The notes below the pieces were generated by a model that was not told the DNA's origin, did not search any database, and saw only the letters and a list, made by a program, of their open reading frames with translations. A DNA stretch of 64,000 nucleotides, taken from positions 186,001-250,000 of the forward strand of contig JBAIAA010000455.1 in NCBI GenBank assembly GCA_037893245.1, in the 5' to 3' direction. A program made the translations under genes and the position numbers. Position 1 is the stretch's first letter. Each line of letters begins with the position of its first letter. The DNA comes from Crossaster papposus. Lineage: Eukaryota > Echinodermata > Asteroidea > Velatida > Solasteridae. Below are positions 1-10,729 of the stretch, piece after piece.

Positions 1-398
1 TACATGAGTCAAAAAACATTAGGCCTATTTCTGAAAATATTCAGAAACATGGAATTGCATCTATCGTTGGTCCACATGAACAAAATGACACCATTTAAAA
101 ACCCAATTTCAAATTACTTTCAAACTGGGGACAGCTGCAAAAAGAAAGTAGGGTCACAACTGATGTAACTTTGGAACCAATTTAAATTTGAATTATTGTT
201 GTCCAGTTTGAATTCCATTTTTTTAATTTCAGAGGCCCAATTATTTTTTATATATTCATTTATTTATTAGGCCTACAACATTTTTTAACTGGATAAAAAA
301 ATCAGCACAAGCTGTTTTATATCAATGTCATGTAGGCCTACAAATGTTATAAAAAAGTAGGATAATTTAAACAGCAATACAAAAAGCAACAATTAAAA
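1..398. other. AT-rich noncoding DNA
   Basis: No coding signal or RNA gene is visible. The stretch is rich in A/T runs and holds GTAGGCCTAC-type palindromes near 270 and 332, a motif common in echinoderm intergenic DNA. It abuts the 3' end of the LINE fragment that follows on the minus strand, so part of it may be that element's 3' tail. Confidence 0.5.
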
Positions 399-1415
399 TC
401 ATTTAAAGTAGAGTTTCTTATATAAACATATAAAATTATAAAACGATGACGACATCTGAATTGATAAAGGAATGTTATTCAAAACTTTGGAACCAGCATA
501 CTTATACGACTGCTTGAAGAAATCAATATTGATTTTAGGGAAAACGGCATTTAAAGAATCAGCATTTCTGTATATTAAATCCATGTCTATCAAAATACAT
601 TTTAATGTCATAACATAATCTAATTGGAGCAATCCCATGAACACATTTTTACATTAAACAGGCTAAGAAGAAATCTCTTTTTACTTTTAGGGTTTGCCAA
701 GATAATTGTTGAATAATGTCTTAGCCATGATAATTAACATAGTCAAAATTATTAGAGACAATCCGAGCAGCTTTTTTTTGCAATCTGAGAAAAGCCTTTC
801 TACTGGTCAAGGAACAATTTCCCCACACAGAACAAGCATAGTCAAAACATGGTTGAATTGTGGTTTTATGAAGAGTGTCAAGTAACTGACTAAGTATTAA
901 TAGTATTTCCAAGTCTTGATAATGAATATACTTTGTAGGCAATTTATTTTACAGAGATTCCTTACATGTGGTTCCCAAGTGAGGTTATCATCAACTTCAA
1001 CTCCTAAATACCTAACACTGTTTACTTGTTAAAGCTAGGTGCCTTTAGGAACAATATTCAATTTGTCAGACTCGTTAGTATAACGAGATTGCAAAAGCAT
1101 GATTTAAGTCTTATTTGGATTAATGCGAAGTCTATTATTATACCTACAGTAAAAATATCATCAATATTAGATTGTAACACCCGGTTTGTATCATGGACAT
1201 TATTTCCTGTCACATAAATAACATCATCTGCGAAGATATTAAGAGTACTAAAATTAACATTTTGTGTAATGTCATTAATACAAACTGATCGACACTAATC
1301 ATACCATGATCGTTAAGATAATCCAGAAGTTGAACTTGAACTTCTTTTTCAATACTTTTGCCTACGTGACACACCACTGATATAGGTCTATAATTACCCT
1401 TATACTAGCAGCAGA
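399..1415 (-). mobile_element. Decayed non-LTR retrotransposon (jockey/CR1-like) reverse transcriptase, 5'-truncated
   Basis: Reading the minus strand from about 1400 gives the RT segment NYRPISV followed by a KILEK-like helix, then INDI and FADDVIYVTGN (1222-1235, the YADD catalytic box), then NNRLRINPNKT and a YLGVEVDDNLTW-like segment. Further on come DYACSVWGN with LQKKAARIV (about 780-845) and the usual LINE C-terminal end SKVLNNIPLSIQ (399-500). This order is the palm, thumb and C-terminal tail of a LINE ORF2. About 100 residues between the QF and INDI segments are missing, and stops and frameshifts interrupt the rest. The endonuclease is absent. It is a dead copy; the exact clade cannot be set by eye. 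Confidence 0.85.
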
Positions 1416-1957
1416 GGCCTGACAAAGAGGAGGGTACCGGCAGCCGAATAATAACATTTGTCCTCATGTCTAAAATTGATCATTAGGGTGACATCGTCAA
1501 AATTGCGTGCGATTTGCGTACGGCCGCCATTTCTCTACAGCATCTAATAACTCGGTTACAGGCCAGCGTAGAATGTTTTTTTTTTTGGTGTCAAACCATC
1601 ATGTTTTCGGGGTCAAGGAATCCAATGAAAATATTTTCAGATCATTTAGACGAAGGCGAGGCTGAAATTCAAAATGGCGGAACAAAATGGCGCGACTGAG
1701 GTACTGGAAGCAAGCACGTTCCGGTCAAAATGCACCCCTGGATTATATTTATATAATTAAATACCAGGATTTAAGGGTTTATTAAACTGCCTTGGATATA
1801 TTTGAATCATTTTAAATGTAAACCACTCATTCCTGTCATTCCGGAACACACGAGCAACCTGCGAAATGCCCAAACCTCAATTTTAGCGAAAACGTCAACA
1901 TTCCATATCTTGGAAACTATATACCACAAGTTCTAGTCTCTATCCCTATGTTTTCTG
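1416..1957. other. Noncoding stretch with YY1-like motifs
   Basis: No protein family is recognisable. Around 1514 and 1673-1697 there are GGCCGCCATTT and AAAATGGCGG / AAAATGGCGCG motifs, resembling those in the terminal arms of the 32.9-37.3 kb element, so this may be a diverged fragment of a related repeat. The right end grades into the BEL/Pao fragment. Confidence 0.4.
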
Positions 1958-2614
1958 GGTCAGAGATTGCAATTAATGTGGTTTCAAGGCATTGCTTCGG
2001 AAAGATATTGTCGGTGCTTGAAAGTGACTTTTCGGATGGCAAGGGGGGTAAAGTGTCATAGGAAGATATCAAATTTCTGCATATTCTAGAGCCTTCCATC
2101 ACGCAGCTTGAGGATGGCCATCTTCAAATGCCCTTGCCTTTCCGCTTTCGTCATGGCTTGCCGGTTAACAAAGCTCGCAAGCATTCCTTCGCCTAGGCCA
2201 TCTCAAGCGCAAGTTAGCTAGAGACTCTAAGTATCGTGATGACTACGTTAAGTTTGTTCAGGATGTCATCGAGCATGGTGATGCAGAGGAAGCCCAAGCC
2301 ATGTAGTACATCCCTCGTCACGGTGTGTACCACCCTAGAAAGCCAAAGGATTCGAGTTGTGTTCGATTGCTCAAGTCAGCACAGAGGCACTTCCTATAAT
2401 GACCATCTTCTGAGTGCCCCCGATCTGACGAATGCCCTAGTAGGAGTACTGAGCCGCTTCAGGAGTCATCCAGTATAGCTATAGTTTGCGACATCGAAAG
2501 AATGTTCCATCAGTTCATTGTCAGACAAGAAGACCGAGATTTCTCACACAGGAGCCAACAGAGTACAGGATGAAGGCACACCTATTTGGAGCTTCATCAT
2601 CTCCTGGCGGGGGT

Positions 2615-2649
<35 letters not shown>

Positions 2650-4262
2650 GGCAACTACAGTCTCAAGTTTTTGGCCAAGAAATATGAGAAGGAGTTTCCC
2701 TCTGCAGCCCTGTTTATCAATCACCATTTTTACGTAGACGATGGATTGATCAGTATAGAAACCAACGATGAAGCAATTCAGCTCATTCAAGAGACTAGGG
2801 ATCTGTGTAGCAAAGGCGGCATACATCTACACAGGTTCATCTCCAACAGTCGAGGTGTTGGAATCTGTCCCTGCCAAGAAACGCGCTGCATCTGTTAAGG
2901 AAGTTAACCTCAATAAAGATAACCTGCATATGTCCTCCACGCTTGGGATTCAATGGGATGTGGAGAAGGATGAATTCTTCTTCAGAACTGAGACCAAGGA
3001 GGCAGCGTTGACCCGTAGGGGAATTCTGTCTATGGTTGCATCGGTTTATGACCCCTTGGGATTTCTGGCTCCATAGGTAAAGTATTGCTGCAGCACATGT
3101 GTCGCAACGGAAGTGGACGGGATGATCCTTTGCCTAAAGAGTTATGACCACGGTGGGAGAAGTGGATGGCGGACCTTCCCAACATTGCAGCAATTCGGAT
3201 TCCACGCTGCGTGAAGCCGAGTGGTCTTAGGAAAGTTAAGTCTACACAGCTTTGCCACTTCTCAGACGGCAGCACTTTGGGTTATGGTCGATGCTCCTAC
3301 CTCAGAATTCAGGATCAGTAAGACAGGATATACTATGCACTCCTGATGGGCAAGTCTCGAGTGGCCCCGACTGAGGTCACAACAATCCCCCGCCTTAAGT
3401 TAGCTGCAGCTGTGGTGTCGGTGAAAATCAGCAAGGTCTTGAAGAGCTCCAGCTCTCAAATGTGGAAGAAATTGTGGACCGATTCTCAGGTAGTCTATAG
3501 GGTATATCAACAACGAGGCGCGACGTTTTCATACATTTGTGGCCAACCGTGTACAAATAATCAGAGACAGCACAATCATATCCTGATCAGTGGTTCTACG
3601 TCGAGTCTGAATTCAACCCCGCTGATCATGCTTCAAGAGGGCTCACCGCATCGACTCCCCTCCAGTCTACCTGATACACGAGTCCAGAATTTTAGATCCC
3701 TTCACTGATGACTTAGGGAGTCTGCGTGTAGGTGGTCGCCTGAGGAATTCGTCACTCTTGTTTTTTGTCAAGCACCCGGCAATACTAGCCAAGGACAGCC
3801 ACATGTCCAGACTCATCGCTAATCACTACCATCATAAAGTCCACCACCAAGACCGTGGGATCGGAATGAAATCAGAGCGAACGGGTTTTGGATCATCAGC
3901 GGTGGAAGGATGGTTTCGGATATCATTCGTAAATGTGTGGTCTGTATAGGAGAAACCGGCGACCCACTCAAGAACAGAAGATGGCAGATCTCCCTGAGGA
4001 TCGTGTGGAATCATCTCCGCCATTCTTATTCTGTGCATGGACTGTTTCGGTCCCTTTATCACCAAGCAATGCCGCAAGGAGTTCAAGAGATACGGCCTAT
4101 ACTGTTCACCTGTTTGTGCTCCAGAGCGGTTCACGTAGAGTTACTGGATGACCTCTCCACTGATGCCTTCATCAATGGACTGCGATGTTTTATCGCCATA
4201 CGAGGCAAGGTTCGGCAAATCAGGTCGGACCAAGGCAATAACTTTGTTGGAGCAAAAAGTGA
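1958..4262 (+). pseudogene. Decayed BEL/Pao LTR-retrotransposon pol (RT, RNase H, integrase)
   Basis: Conceptual pieces in several frames follow the order of Pao pol. They are LHILEPSITQLEDGHLQMPL (from about 2060), [10 protein letters not shown] and [20 protein letters not shown] (2310-2400), [13 protein letters not shown], and YRMKAHLFGASSSP (2560-2605). Next come FYVDDGLISIETNDEA (RT catalytic YVDD, about 2728), MVASVYDPLGFLAP (3030-3075) and SRVAPTEVTTIPRLKLAAAV (RNase H region, 3355-3420). The integrase parts are a zinc-finger-like KCVVC segment (3925) and SRAVHVELLDDLSTDAFI with IRSDQGNNFVGAK (4120-4255), which holds the second catalytic Asp. At least six frame changes and several stops are present, and gag, protease and both LTRs are missing. 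It stops sharply at 4262 where satellite-like DNA begins. Dead copy. Confidence 0.9.
2609..2648. repeat. Poly-G tract inside the Pao RT domain
   Basis: About 40 bases, all G except one T, sit between the codons for FGASSSP and those for NYSLKFLAKKY. Related Pao RTs continue directly across this point with a short Cys-Ala-Asn segment, so the tract is extra sequence within a coding stretch. It could form a G-quadruplex and may be length-unstable or misassembled. Confidence 0.85.
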
Positions 4263-4332
4263 ACTAGTGGACAGGCCCTGCGTCTTGAATTTAAAACTAA
4301 CATCGTTAAGATAATAATATAATAATAATAAT

Positions 4333-4652
4333 TGGGGAGGCTAATCATCCTTACTCGCAGCTGGTGTGCTGAATTGCGAAGGACGCGGCTACAACGTGGT
4401 CGAGTCGCTGGCACGTAAAGGCGCCTATGGCAGCCGGCCACATCGACTCATTATGACTACGGAGCACAGCCTGAGATCGAAAGTGTTTAATTTTTCAGGA
4501 GGGAGGAAAACCGGATGACCTGGAAAAAACCCTCGTGGCACAGGAGAGAACCAACGCACAACTCTACTCACATTATGGTCCGGCCGGGAATCGAACCCGG
4601 GCCACATTGGTGAAAGGCAAGCGCTTTACACACAAGCCACCCATGCCACCCT
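4333..4652 (-). mobile_element. tRNA-derived SINE
   Basis: The reverse complement of 4580-4650 reads as a tRNA-like head. It has an A-box-like TGGCTTGTGTGTAAAGCG and a canonical B-box in CCCGGGTTCGATTCCCGG. Downstream (4500-4560) is the segment with GGAAAACCGG and ACCCTCGTGGCACAGGAGAG, which resembles a conserved core shared by many animal SINEs. Length of about 320 bp fits a full SINE. No clear poly-A tail or target duplication is seen. Confidence 0.6.
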
Positions 4653-4968
4653 ATAGATCACAGGATAAGAGAGAATAAAAGTTACGCAGGGGACGGTCCC
4701 TGCGTGATGAATGTTTATCTTACATGGATATCATCAGAGGATAAGAGAAAATAGAAGTTACGCAGTGGACAGGCCCTTTGTGTTGAATTTTTAATCTAAC
4801 ATGTTTATTTTTAGATCAGAGGTGGGGCCTCCGCGTGAAAGACAATAGAAACTCCGCGTGGACGGGCCCTGCGTTTTAAATTTGAATGTAACTTATTAAG
4901 ATCAGAGGACGGGCCTCTGCATTTAAGACAAATGGAAGTTCCGCAGTGGATTAGGCCCTGCGTGTTAA

Positions 4969-5353
4969 AGGTAGTATACACCATTGGTAAATGCTTGAAT
5001 TATCATGAATGGGCGGATTTGGAAGGTTGTATTTTATAGTAAATATCTTTTAACTGACCTGTCCGAAGTTTTACAGTCATAAATGCCGAGAAAAGCACGG
5101 AAAACAGCGTTTATTTTCGACCGGCGTCGAGGAGTTATTCTTATGTTATTTGTGTTTTCTCCCGATCGCCGTCCGGCGATTGCAAATTTTTCTTTATAGA
5201 ATTTTATTTTTCAGAATAATTACTATACAGGATATCTAGCGCAATCATTTTGCTGGATGCCTAGAATCTTTATTTACTTTCAGATGAGTAAGATATTTCT
5301 TAACAATTCGGTAGTACATTTTTGTCTTCGATATCTGCAAATGGCGTGTTACA
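4969..5353. mobile_element. MITE family A copy 1 (TIR AGGTAGTATACACCATT)
   Basis: It begins with AGGTAGTATACACCATT and matches, in inverted orientation and over its whole length, the element at 40661-41039. Shared internal blocks include the GATATCTAGCGCAATC segment and a GC hairpin (CCGGCG arms near 5170). The right TIR here is degraded (ATGGCGTGTTAC). No ORF. The family is a non-autonomous DNA transposon of about 380 bp; the superfamily is undetermined. Confidence 0.8.
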
Positions 5354-5465
5354 TTTGAATGTAACTGATTAAGTTCAGAGGGCGGGCATGAGTGACAAAT
5401 GAAGTTCCGCAGTGGTCGGGCCACGCGTGTTAGATATGAATCTAACCGATTAAGATTAGAGGACG

Positions 5466-6385
5466 AGCCTCTGCAAAAAGAAAAAATAAAATAAAAAATG
5501 CTATGGATTAAAGGATACTTCCTAAAATGTTTAAATGGTATTTGTTTGTACCAGCATGGCATCCTTAATAACATAAACAAGTTTCGGCCAATCCTTGTCT
5601 ATTTTTAATTTTGTGGTCATCTTTATTTCACTTCTTAGAAGTCTTATTTTGGGATCGGAACTTTTGCCTAAAGACCTCAAATAAATTATAAAAAGGAATA
5701 GTGGCACGTAAAGTAGTTGCCATAATAACCAGTTTGGCCTAAATTATACACGATTTTTAACGAAGTGTTCTTTATTTTGCTTTCTGTTTCCTAAATGACG
5801 TTTAATGATTGATCGAAGTCACATTTTTTCTTCACAGATCCTAAGAACCATTTCGGTGGTGAAAAGCTGTGTTGTTGTTTCCACGGTCGCCGCTGAACCT
5901 GGCGAAAATTGCGTGTAGATGGGTCAGCAACTGTCCATCGGTGCAGCCGTTCTGCAAAACTGCCCGTTTCCAACGTATAGATGAATCCAATCAAACATAC
6001 ATGGACATTGTGGGGGCCAGCAGCCCTGTATCCCTATAGTAATTTAACGTCACATGGTCTTCCTGCACTGTTAAAAATTGTGTAACTTCACAGTTGTTTT
6101 TCTGTTGAAAATGTCAAAATATAGCAGTAGATATTACTGTTTTGGGATTTCTTTGCATAGAAACAAAACTAGTACTGTCTATGTACATTTTTCTGAATTT
6201 CTCTGTTTGGTTACAGAATGTTCGCTGTTAAATTAAAGTTTTGTACTGGAACAAGAAACATCATCTTTTGAACAAGTATTTCCTTCCGTTATGTTAAGAC
6301 ACATCAACATTACTGTTTCATAACAACACATTTTGCTGTAAATATACAGCAACGCCAACGAAGTATTTATTTACAGAGAATCTAC
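5466..6385. other. Noncoding AT-rich stretch
   Basis: No convincing ORF, RNA gene or terminal-repeat structure was found. Small ORFs lack family resemblance. The right end abuts the 8-bp target duplication of the hAT-type element. Confidence 0.5.
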
Positions 6386-6393
6386 TGTTCTCC

Positions 6394-7139
6394 CAGGGGG
6401 GGGGCGGAAGGGGTCCCAAAAAAGTGCGCCACCAACGTTGAAATGTATCTCATTCATTCTTCCACGCTCACGAGTCGAACATCTCATACAGTAAACACGT
6501 ATAGATCGCTGCCTCGAAGCGCACCATTGAAACACGTACAAATTTGCTCCGTGCATAGCTCTCCCGAATTCAGTGATTTATGCTACGTCCGCAAAGCCAG
6601 ATTCGTACAGTACAGGCATGGCGTAAACTTTCGCGATTGAGAATTGGCAGAAACCATTTTCAAAAACAAATTCAAAAAAAAGGTCAAATATCCAGAGGAT
6701 GTACCGAGGGATTTTTATTTAACTTTCAGGAATGAAAGATCTATTCCTAATTATTACGTTAGTGGAAAAAAATCAGAGGATGAACGATAATTTTTTTTCA
6801 CATTATGTCGATATTTGTAGCCATTTTAGGGGAGACGTTTAGTAACGAAATTCCCACCTGGACCCATTCATACACGTTAGCTGCTGCAATAAACCAACGG
6901 GAAATTGTCGGTAATATTTGTACGCATTTTATTTAACTAAGCACCTCAACAATTGAAAATACTCTTTCAATATAAACTATTATGTTTTCAGTGCTGTTAA
7001 AGAGAAAATGTTAACAGTATACATGGATTATTTATTTATGTTTAATGGTCATTACCTTTTTTTTAAATGGAGTGTACCCAAACTGCGATTGCAAATGATT
7101 GCGCAACACCCCTTCCGCCCCCCCCCCCCCCCCCCCCTG
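6394..7139. mobile_element. Non-autonomous hAT-type element with 8-bp target duplication
   Basis: Both ends begin, reading inwards, with CAGGGGG(n)CGGAAGGGGT followed a few bases later by TGCGC. The flanks carry an identical octamer TGTTCTCC at 6386-6393 and 7140-7147. A CAGGGG start plus an 8-bp target site duplication are the hAT signature. The 746-bp interior has no transposase, so it depends on a transposase in trans. The right G/C run is longer (about 21 C) than the left (9 G), showing terminal homopolymer drift. Confidence 0.88.
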
Positions 7140-7147
7140 TGTTCTCC

Positions 7148-7937
7148 TACACGAATCTCATTACGCAGCAACTGACCAATCAGAAGTGAGGAAATTAGTG
7201 TTCACAAAAGTCATGTTAAACTGTGTTTTTTACCACAAAACACACTCACAGTGAGAGTGAGGAGCTTTATTTGATGGTGTTGGGTGTGTGTGTCTGAAGC
7301 AGACTAATACTTCTCAGAAACCAGATACACCGAAGACAGGCTAATACCTAATCTGAGCATAGAGTAAGGATCTGAGGAACATAACAAGTCATTTGAAACA
7401 AAGATTTCCTTTTCGATACATGTGCTCTTAAACTTATCAACTGGACACAAAATCGTTCTCCATAAACTTAGTGGGTTGGCCTTTGCCTGTAAGCAGTTAA
7501 TTATACATTGTACTAAGATAAGACATTGTTCGTAAATTTGTGTCCACCCTGTAAGTATAACTCAGTTCCTAGTATTGTACTGTTACATGTGCATGAATGG
7601 GTTTAAATGCCAACTGTATGCAAACTATAATTGCACTGTCCATGTGCATAATGATATAAATATTGTTATCACAATATATCAGTACAATTTATGTCTTTGG
7701 TATGTAGCAGATTGCTGCTCTGCAATTGAAGCAGTCTTTTTCCACTTTCTTTTGCATACGATGTAGCAAATGTAGGATTAGAAAAAGACTGCCATTTTGA
7801 GTGCCATCAAGTGCCTCAAAAGTCAGTTTTGTAGTGCTACTTGTGACATACTCAATGCATGTGAACTGTTTTAGGAAACATCAAAGAAAATGATAACCAA
7901 AAAAGTAAATAAGTTCATTTTGTAAATATTTTTTCAG
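7148..7937. other. Putative intron / 5' flank of the HECT gene
   Basis: No exon could be recognised. The stretch ends with a good 3' splice site (TTTTTTCAG at 7929-7937) directly before in-frame coding sequence, so at least its right part should be intron. The missing N-terminal half of the SAM-like domain is expected upstream but was not found. Confidence 0.5.
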
Positions 7938-10729
7938 ATCGATGCAGCCGTTTTGGTAATGATGGATGATGCATCACGAGAATTTGTGCCAATCTTGGGA
8001 GACAGGATAGCCTTGCGGAACTTTTGCTCCAAAATGCAAAACCCTCAGGGTGGCAATGGAAGTTCTTCAAGAAAAGACACACTCCTCCAGAAACTCCGAG
8101 TCAAGCTAGGAGTTAAACATGCACAAGAGGAATCAAGTGCTACATGTACCAACAAATCTGAAAGACTAAAAGGGAATCGAAATGCTGCGAAGGATAACAG
8201 AAAAATTGACATTGGGTGGATCGATTTCGACTTTGCTAGCCAAAGCTTTAAGCAAGTACGAAAACAAACAGTGGGTGGTACAAGACAACTAAGTGTTTCA
8301 AAAACAATGGGTCATGCTGATCTTCTTGAGCTTGCCAGAGGTTTGTTTTTTCAGGGAGGGTGTTTCTTCCAAAGGGCAAGAGAGTGAGTTTGAGCTTGAC
8401 CTCTGTGATTTTAGACATCGGCCACTAGGAGAGGCAGTAACTGTTGGCCAATTATACGATGAGACAAAAATGCCGACTTTGAGATTTTACCTGAGAACGA
8501 AAATCAAGTGCAAGAAGGACAGTAAAAAGAAACGCAAGGTAATAGAGTCAGACTCCTCAGAAGAGCAGGACTTCGAAGATTCGATCTTTTTAGATCCTTT
8601 TGAAGTTCCAGGAAATGAAGTTGAAGTACATGACAGTACATCTCCAGAACCTTCTCCATCTCCAGAACCTTCTCCATCTCCAGAAGTTCCGCAATCTGCT
8701 GACACCGAGCAATCAGACACACCAACTGCTGCATGCTCATCACTAAATGTTAACATACAAGAACCAGATACACCAACTGTCTCATTCAGGCACAGAGACT
8801 TGCCAAATCATCAGAGCCAGCTAGATGACACCATGCCCTCCACATCCTTCAACCAAGGCTCTTGCGATGAAACTAGCCCCTCACAAGTATTTGAGGTGCT
8901 CGTCATAAGAAGAGTGGCGATTGTGGAAGACATGATCAATTCATTTTCCAATCCAGAAATCATGGATGCTACAATTTCTATGCACATGGTTTTGCCAAAT
9001 GGAGACATGGAAGCTGGGCAAGGTAGTGGTGTGTATCAAGATGCCCTAACACAATTTTGGGAGGAATTCTTTGCAAAGTTTACAGTAGGTGACACTCAGA
9101 AAGTGCCTATCATCCGCCATGACTACAAAGAAGAAGAGTGGCAGGCAGTTGGAAGAATTCTTGCAAAAGGGTGGCTGGACAATCACTATTTTCCTCTGTC
9201 ACTTTCGCCAATTTTTACAGAAAGTGCAATTTTTGGAGCTACACCAAGCGACGCAGACACCAAATCAGCATTTCTGTCTTTCGTCCCAGAAGTGGAGAGG
9301 ACAGTTTTGACCAGTGCGCTCGAGGAATTTCCCATAGATACAGAGGAACTGCTTGACATCCTTGGTGAATATGACTGTCGAACAGTCGTTAACAAAGAAA
9401 ATCTACCAAAGATAATTTCTGAGATGGAATTTAAGGAACTTTTCCAAAAACCAAAGTGTATCGCAGATTTTATGCAGCCAGTGATGAAACCACTCCGCCG
9501 TGCCTTCACAAAGGCTGAATTTCTGAACCTCTATGAAGAATTGCGGCCTTCGTCCAAGAAGGTCTTTGAATGAGTGCATGCTTATACCCCAGTCACAATT
9601 AAAGCGGAGCCCGGGCGGCGTGTGCGATTTCTAGGCATCGGCCGGCGTGTAGAGGTCGGCGAAAGATCGTGCGATATGGCGGTCACAGTCACAATTAAAA
9701 GTGCCCCGTACGCTGCCATGACGGGGCCCGGGGAGTCGCCGATCGGCGATCGGCTGACTTTCTTGGACATGGGGTCGAATTCTTGGCCCGTTTATCGGCC
9801 GGTGACCGGCAGGCACTCGTCCGGTGCTCTGCTTATGTCCTTGCGATACCCCTGCGGTATCCGGCAGGGTGCCAACCAATTCGTACAGGTCGTACGGCGG
9901 CCGGACGGGCATCTGTAGTGTGCCTGTCTAGTGGCCAGCGATCAACGGCCGAGGTTGGCGTTTGCACGCTATACCGCTACAACCTAGTTCTTGTTGCATT
10001 GGTGGCTGAAGAAGAGATGTAGTACTTGCACTATGAAACTTGTGTGATAAACTGTGTGTAGATGTAGATGTAGATGAGCCGCTTTTTTTACCCTGCGAGC
10101 CCCGGCCGATGCATGACCGATTCCAGGCTGGGCGCCGGCAGGGCGCCGTCCGGCCCCCGGCTGATTTCTGGCCAGGCACCGCCAAGTCGGCCGGACGCCT
10201 GGCGGGACCCGGCCGGCGTGTGGGCGGCGCCTGGCCGATATATTGATTGTCTGGGTTGTCCAAAATTTTGCTCGGCGCCCGCCCGCCCTGCCGGACATCG
10301 GCTAGGCATCGACCGATTTATTGGCGATCAGTTTGCGATGCGAAACGCCGCACCAGGTTTTAAGTCCGAGTTAAAAGTAACTCGATGCCCGCCCGATGCC
10401 AAAAAATGACCCGGCAGCCGCAAGGAGTCCCGTGGGGCCCCGGCCGAAAATGCCTATAAATCCGCCGCAAACTAATCGCAAACCCATCGCAAGCCAATTG
10501 TGACTGGGGTATTAAAAGGTTTTTGCGATTTTGCACTGCATCAGATGTACATTCTGATAAGGCAATCAGTATAATATTTACCAGATTGGACGGCTTTCAA
10601 AGAAGACCAGTCGCACACACATGTGGCTGTGTACTTGAGGTTCCAGCAACCTATGAAGGTTTTGTCGACTTGAGACAAGAGTTTAATGCAGTCTTGGAAA
10701 GTTGTGTGTGGATAACGGATGTTATCTAA
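7938..10729 (+). pseudogene. HECT-domain protein, G2E3-like, disrupted by frameshift and MITE insertion
   Basis: This belongs to the multi-copy family annotated in animals as G2/M-phase-specific E3 ubiquitin ligase-like; the HECT domain would pass ubiquitin from E2 to a substrate. The exon opens after the acceptor at 7937 with a SAM-like tail (IDAAVLVMMDD, then FVPILGDRIALRNFC). Next come KQVRKQTVGGTR, an SV40-type nuclear signal KKKRKV (8527-8540), an acidic serine stretch, and SPEPSPSP repeats (8641-8690). The HECT N-lobe runs about 8905-9570 with GSGVYQDALTQFW. The C-lobe end resumes at 10514-10729 with FLRFCTASDV and the active-site motif AHTC (Cys codon 10622-10624). Breaks: one extra T in T6 at 8346-8351 shifts the frame; a stop falls at 9571-9573; a MITE (9585-10511) separates N-lobe from C-lobe; and about 40-45 residues expected between KKVFE and RFLRF are missing. 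A very long intron hiding the lost part is possible but less likely. Confidence 0.85.
9585..10511. mobile_element. GC-rich Harbinger-type MITE with TTA target duplication
   Basis: Perfect inverted ends TACCCCAGTCACAATT at 9585-9600 and 10496-10511 are flanked by the direct triplet TTA (9582-9584 and 10512-10514), as in PIF/Harbinger insertion. A TA duplication with CCCCAG ends is an alternative reading. The 927-bp interior is full of CGGCC and GCCGG words and has no transposase. Composition is sharply GC-rich compared with both flanks, and CpG sites look little decayed, which suggests a recent arrival. It lies 11 bp after the premature stop of the HECT gene. Confidence 0.88.

Larger units (their letters stand above)
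4265..5465. repeat. Degraded tandem repeat (GGCCCTGCGT / CAGAGG unit), interrupted
   Basis: Blocks at 4268-4312, 4680-4968 and 5355-5465 repeat one theme. It runs GATCAGAGGACGGGCCTCTGC, then an AAGACAA(T/A)GGAAGTTCCGCAGTGG segment, then a GGCCCTGCGTGTT segment, then a (G)AATCTAAC(A/C)TRTTAAG segment. The unit is about 90-100 bp with heavy divergence and small deletions. A SINE (4333-4652) and a MITE (4969-5353) lie between the blocks and appear to have landed in a pre-existing array. Confidence 0.65.

Noticed and set aside
1958..4262. Complete BEL/Pao element with LTRs
   Set aside because: No matching direct repeats were found on either side, and gag/protease are absent.
8341..8356. Tiny intron ending TTTTTTCAG explaining the frame change in the HECT gene
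   Set aside because: No room for a donor and branch point; deleting one T restores the family reading exactly.
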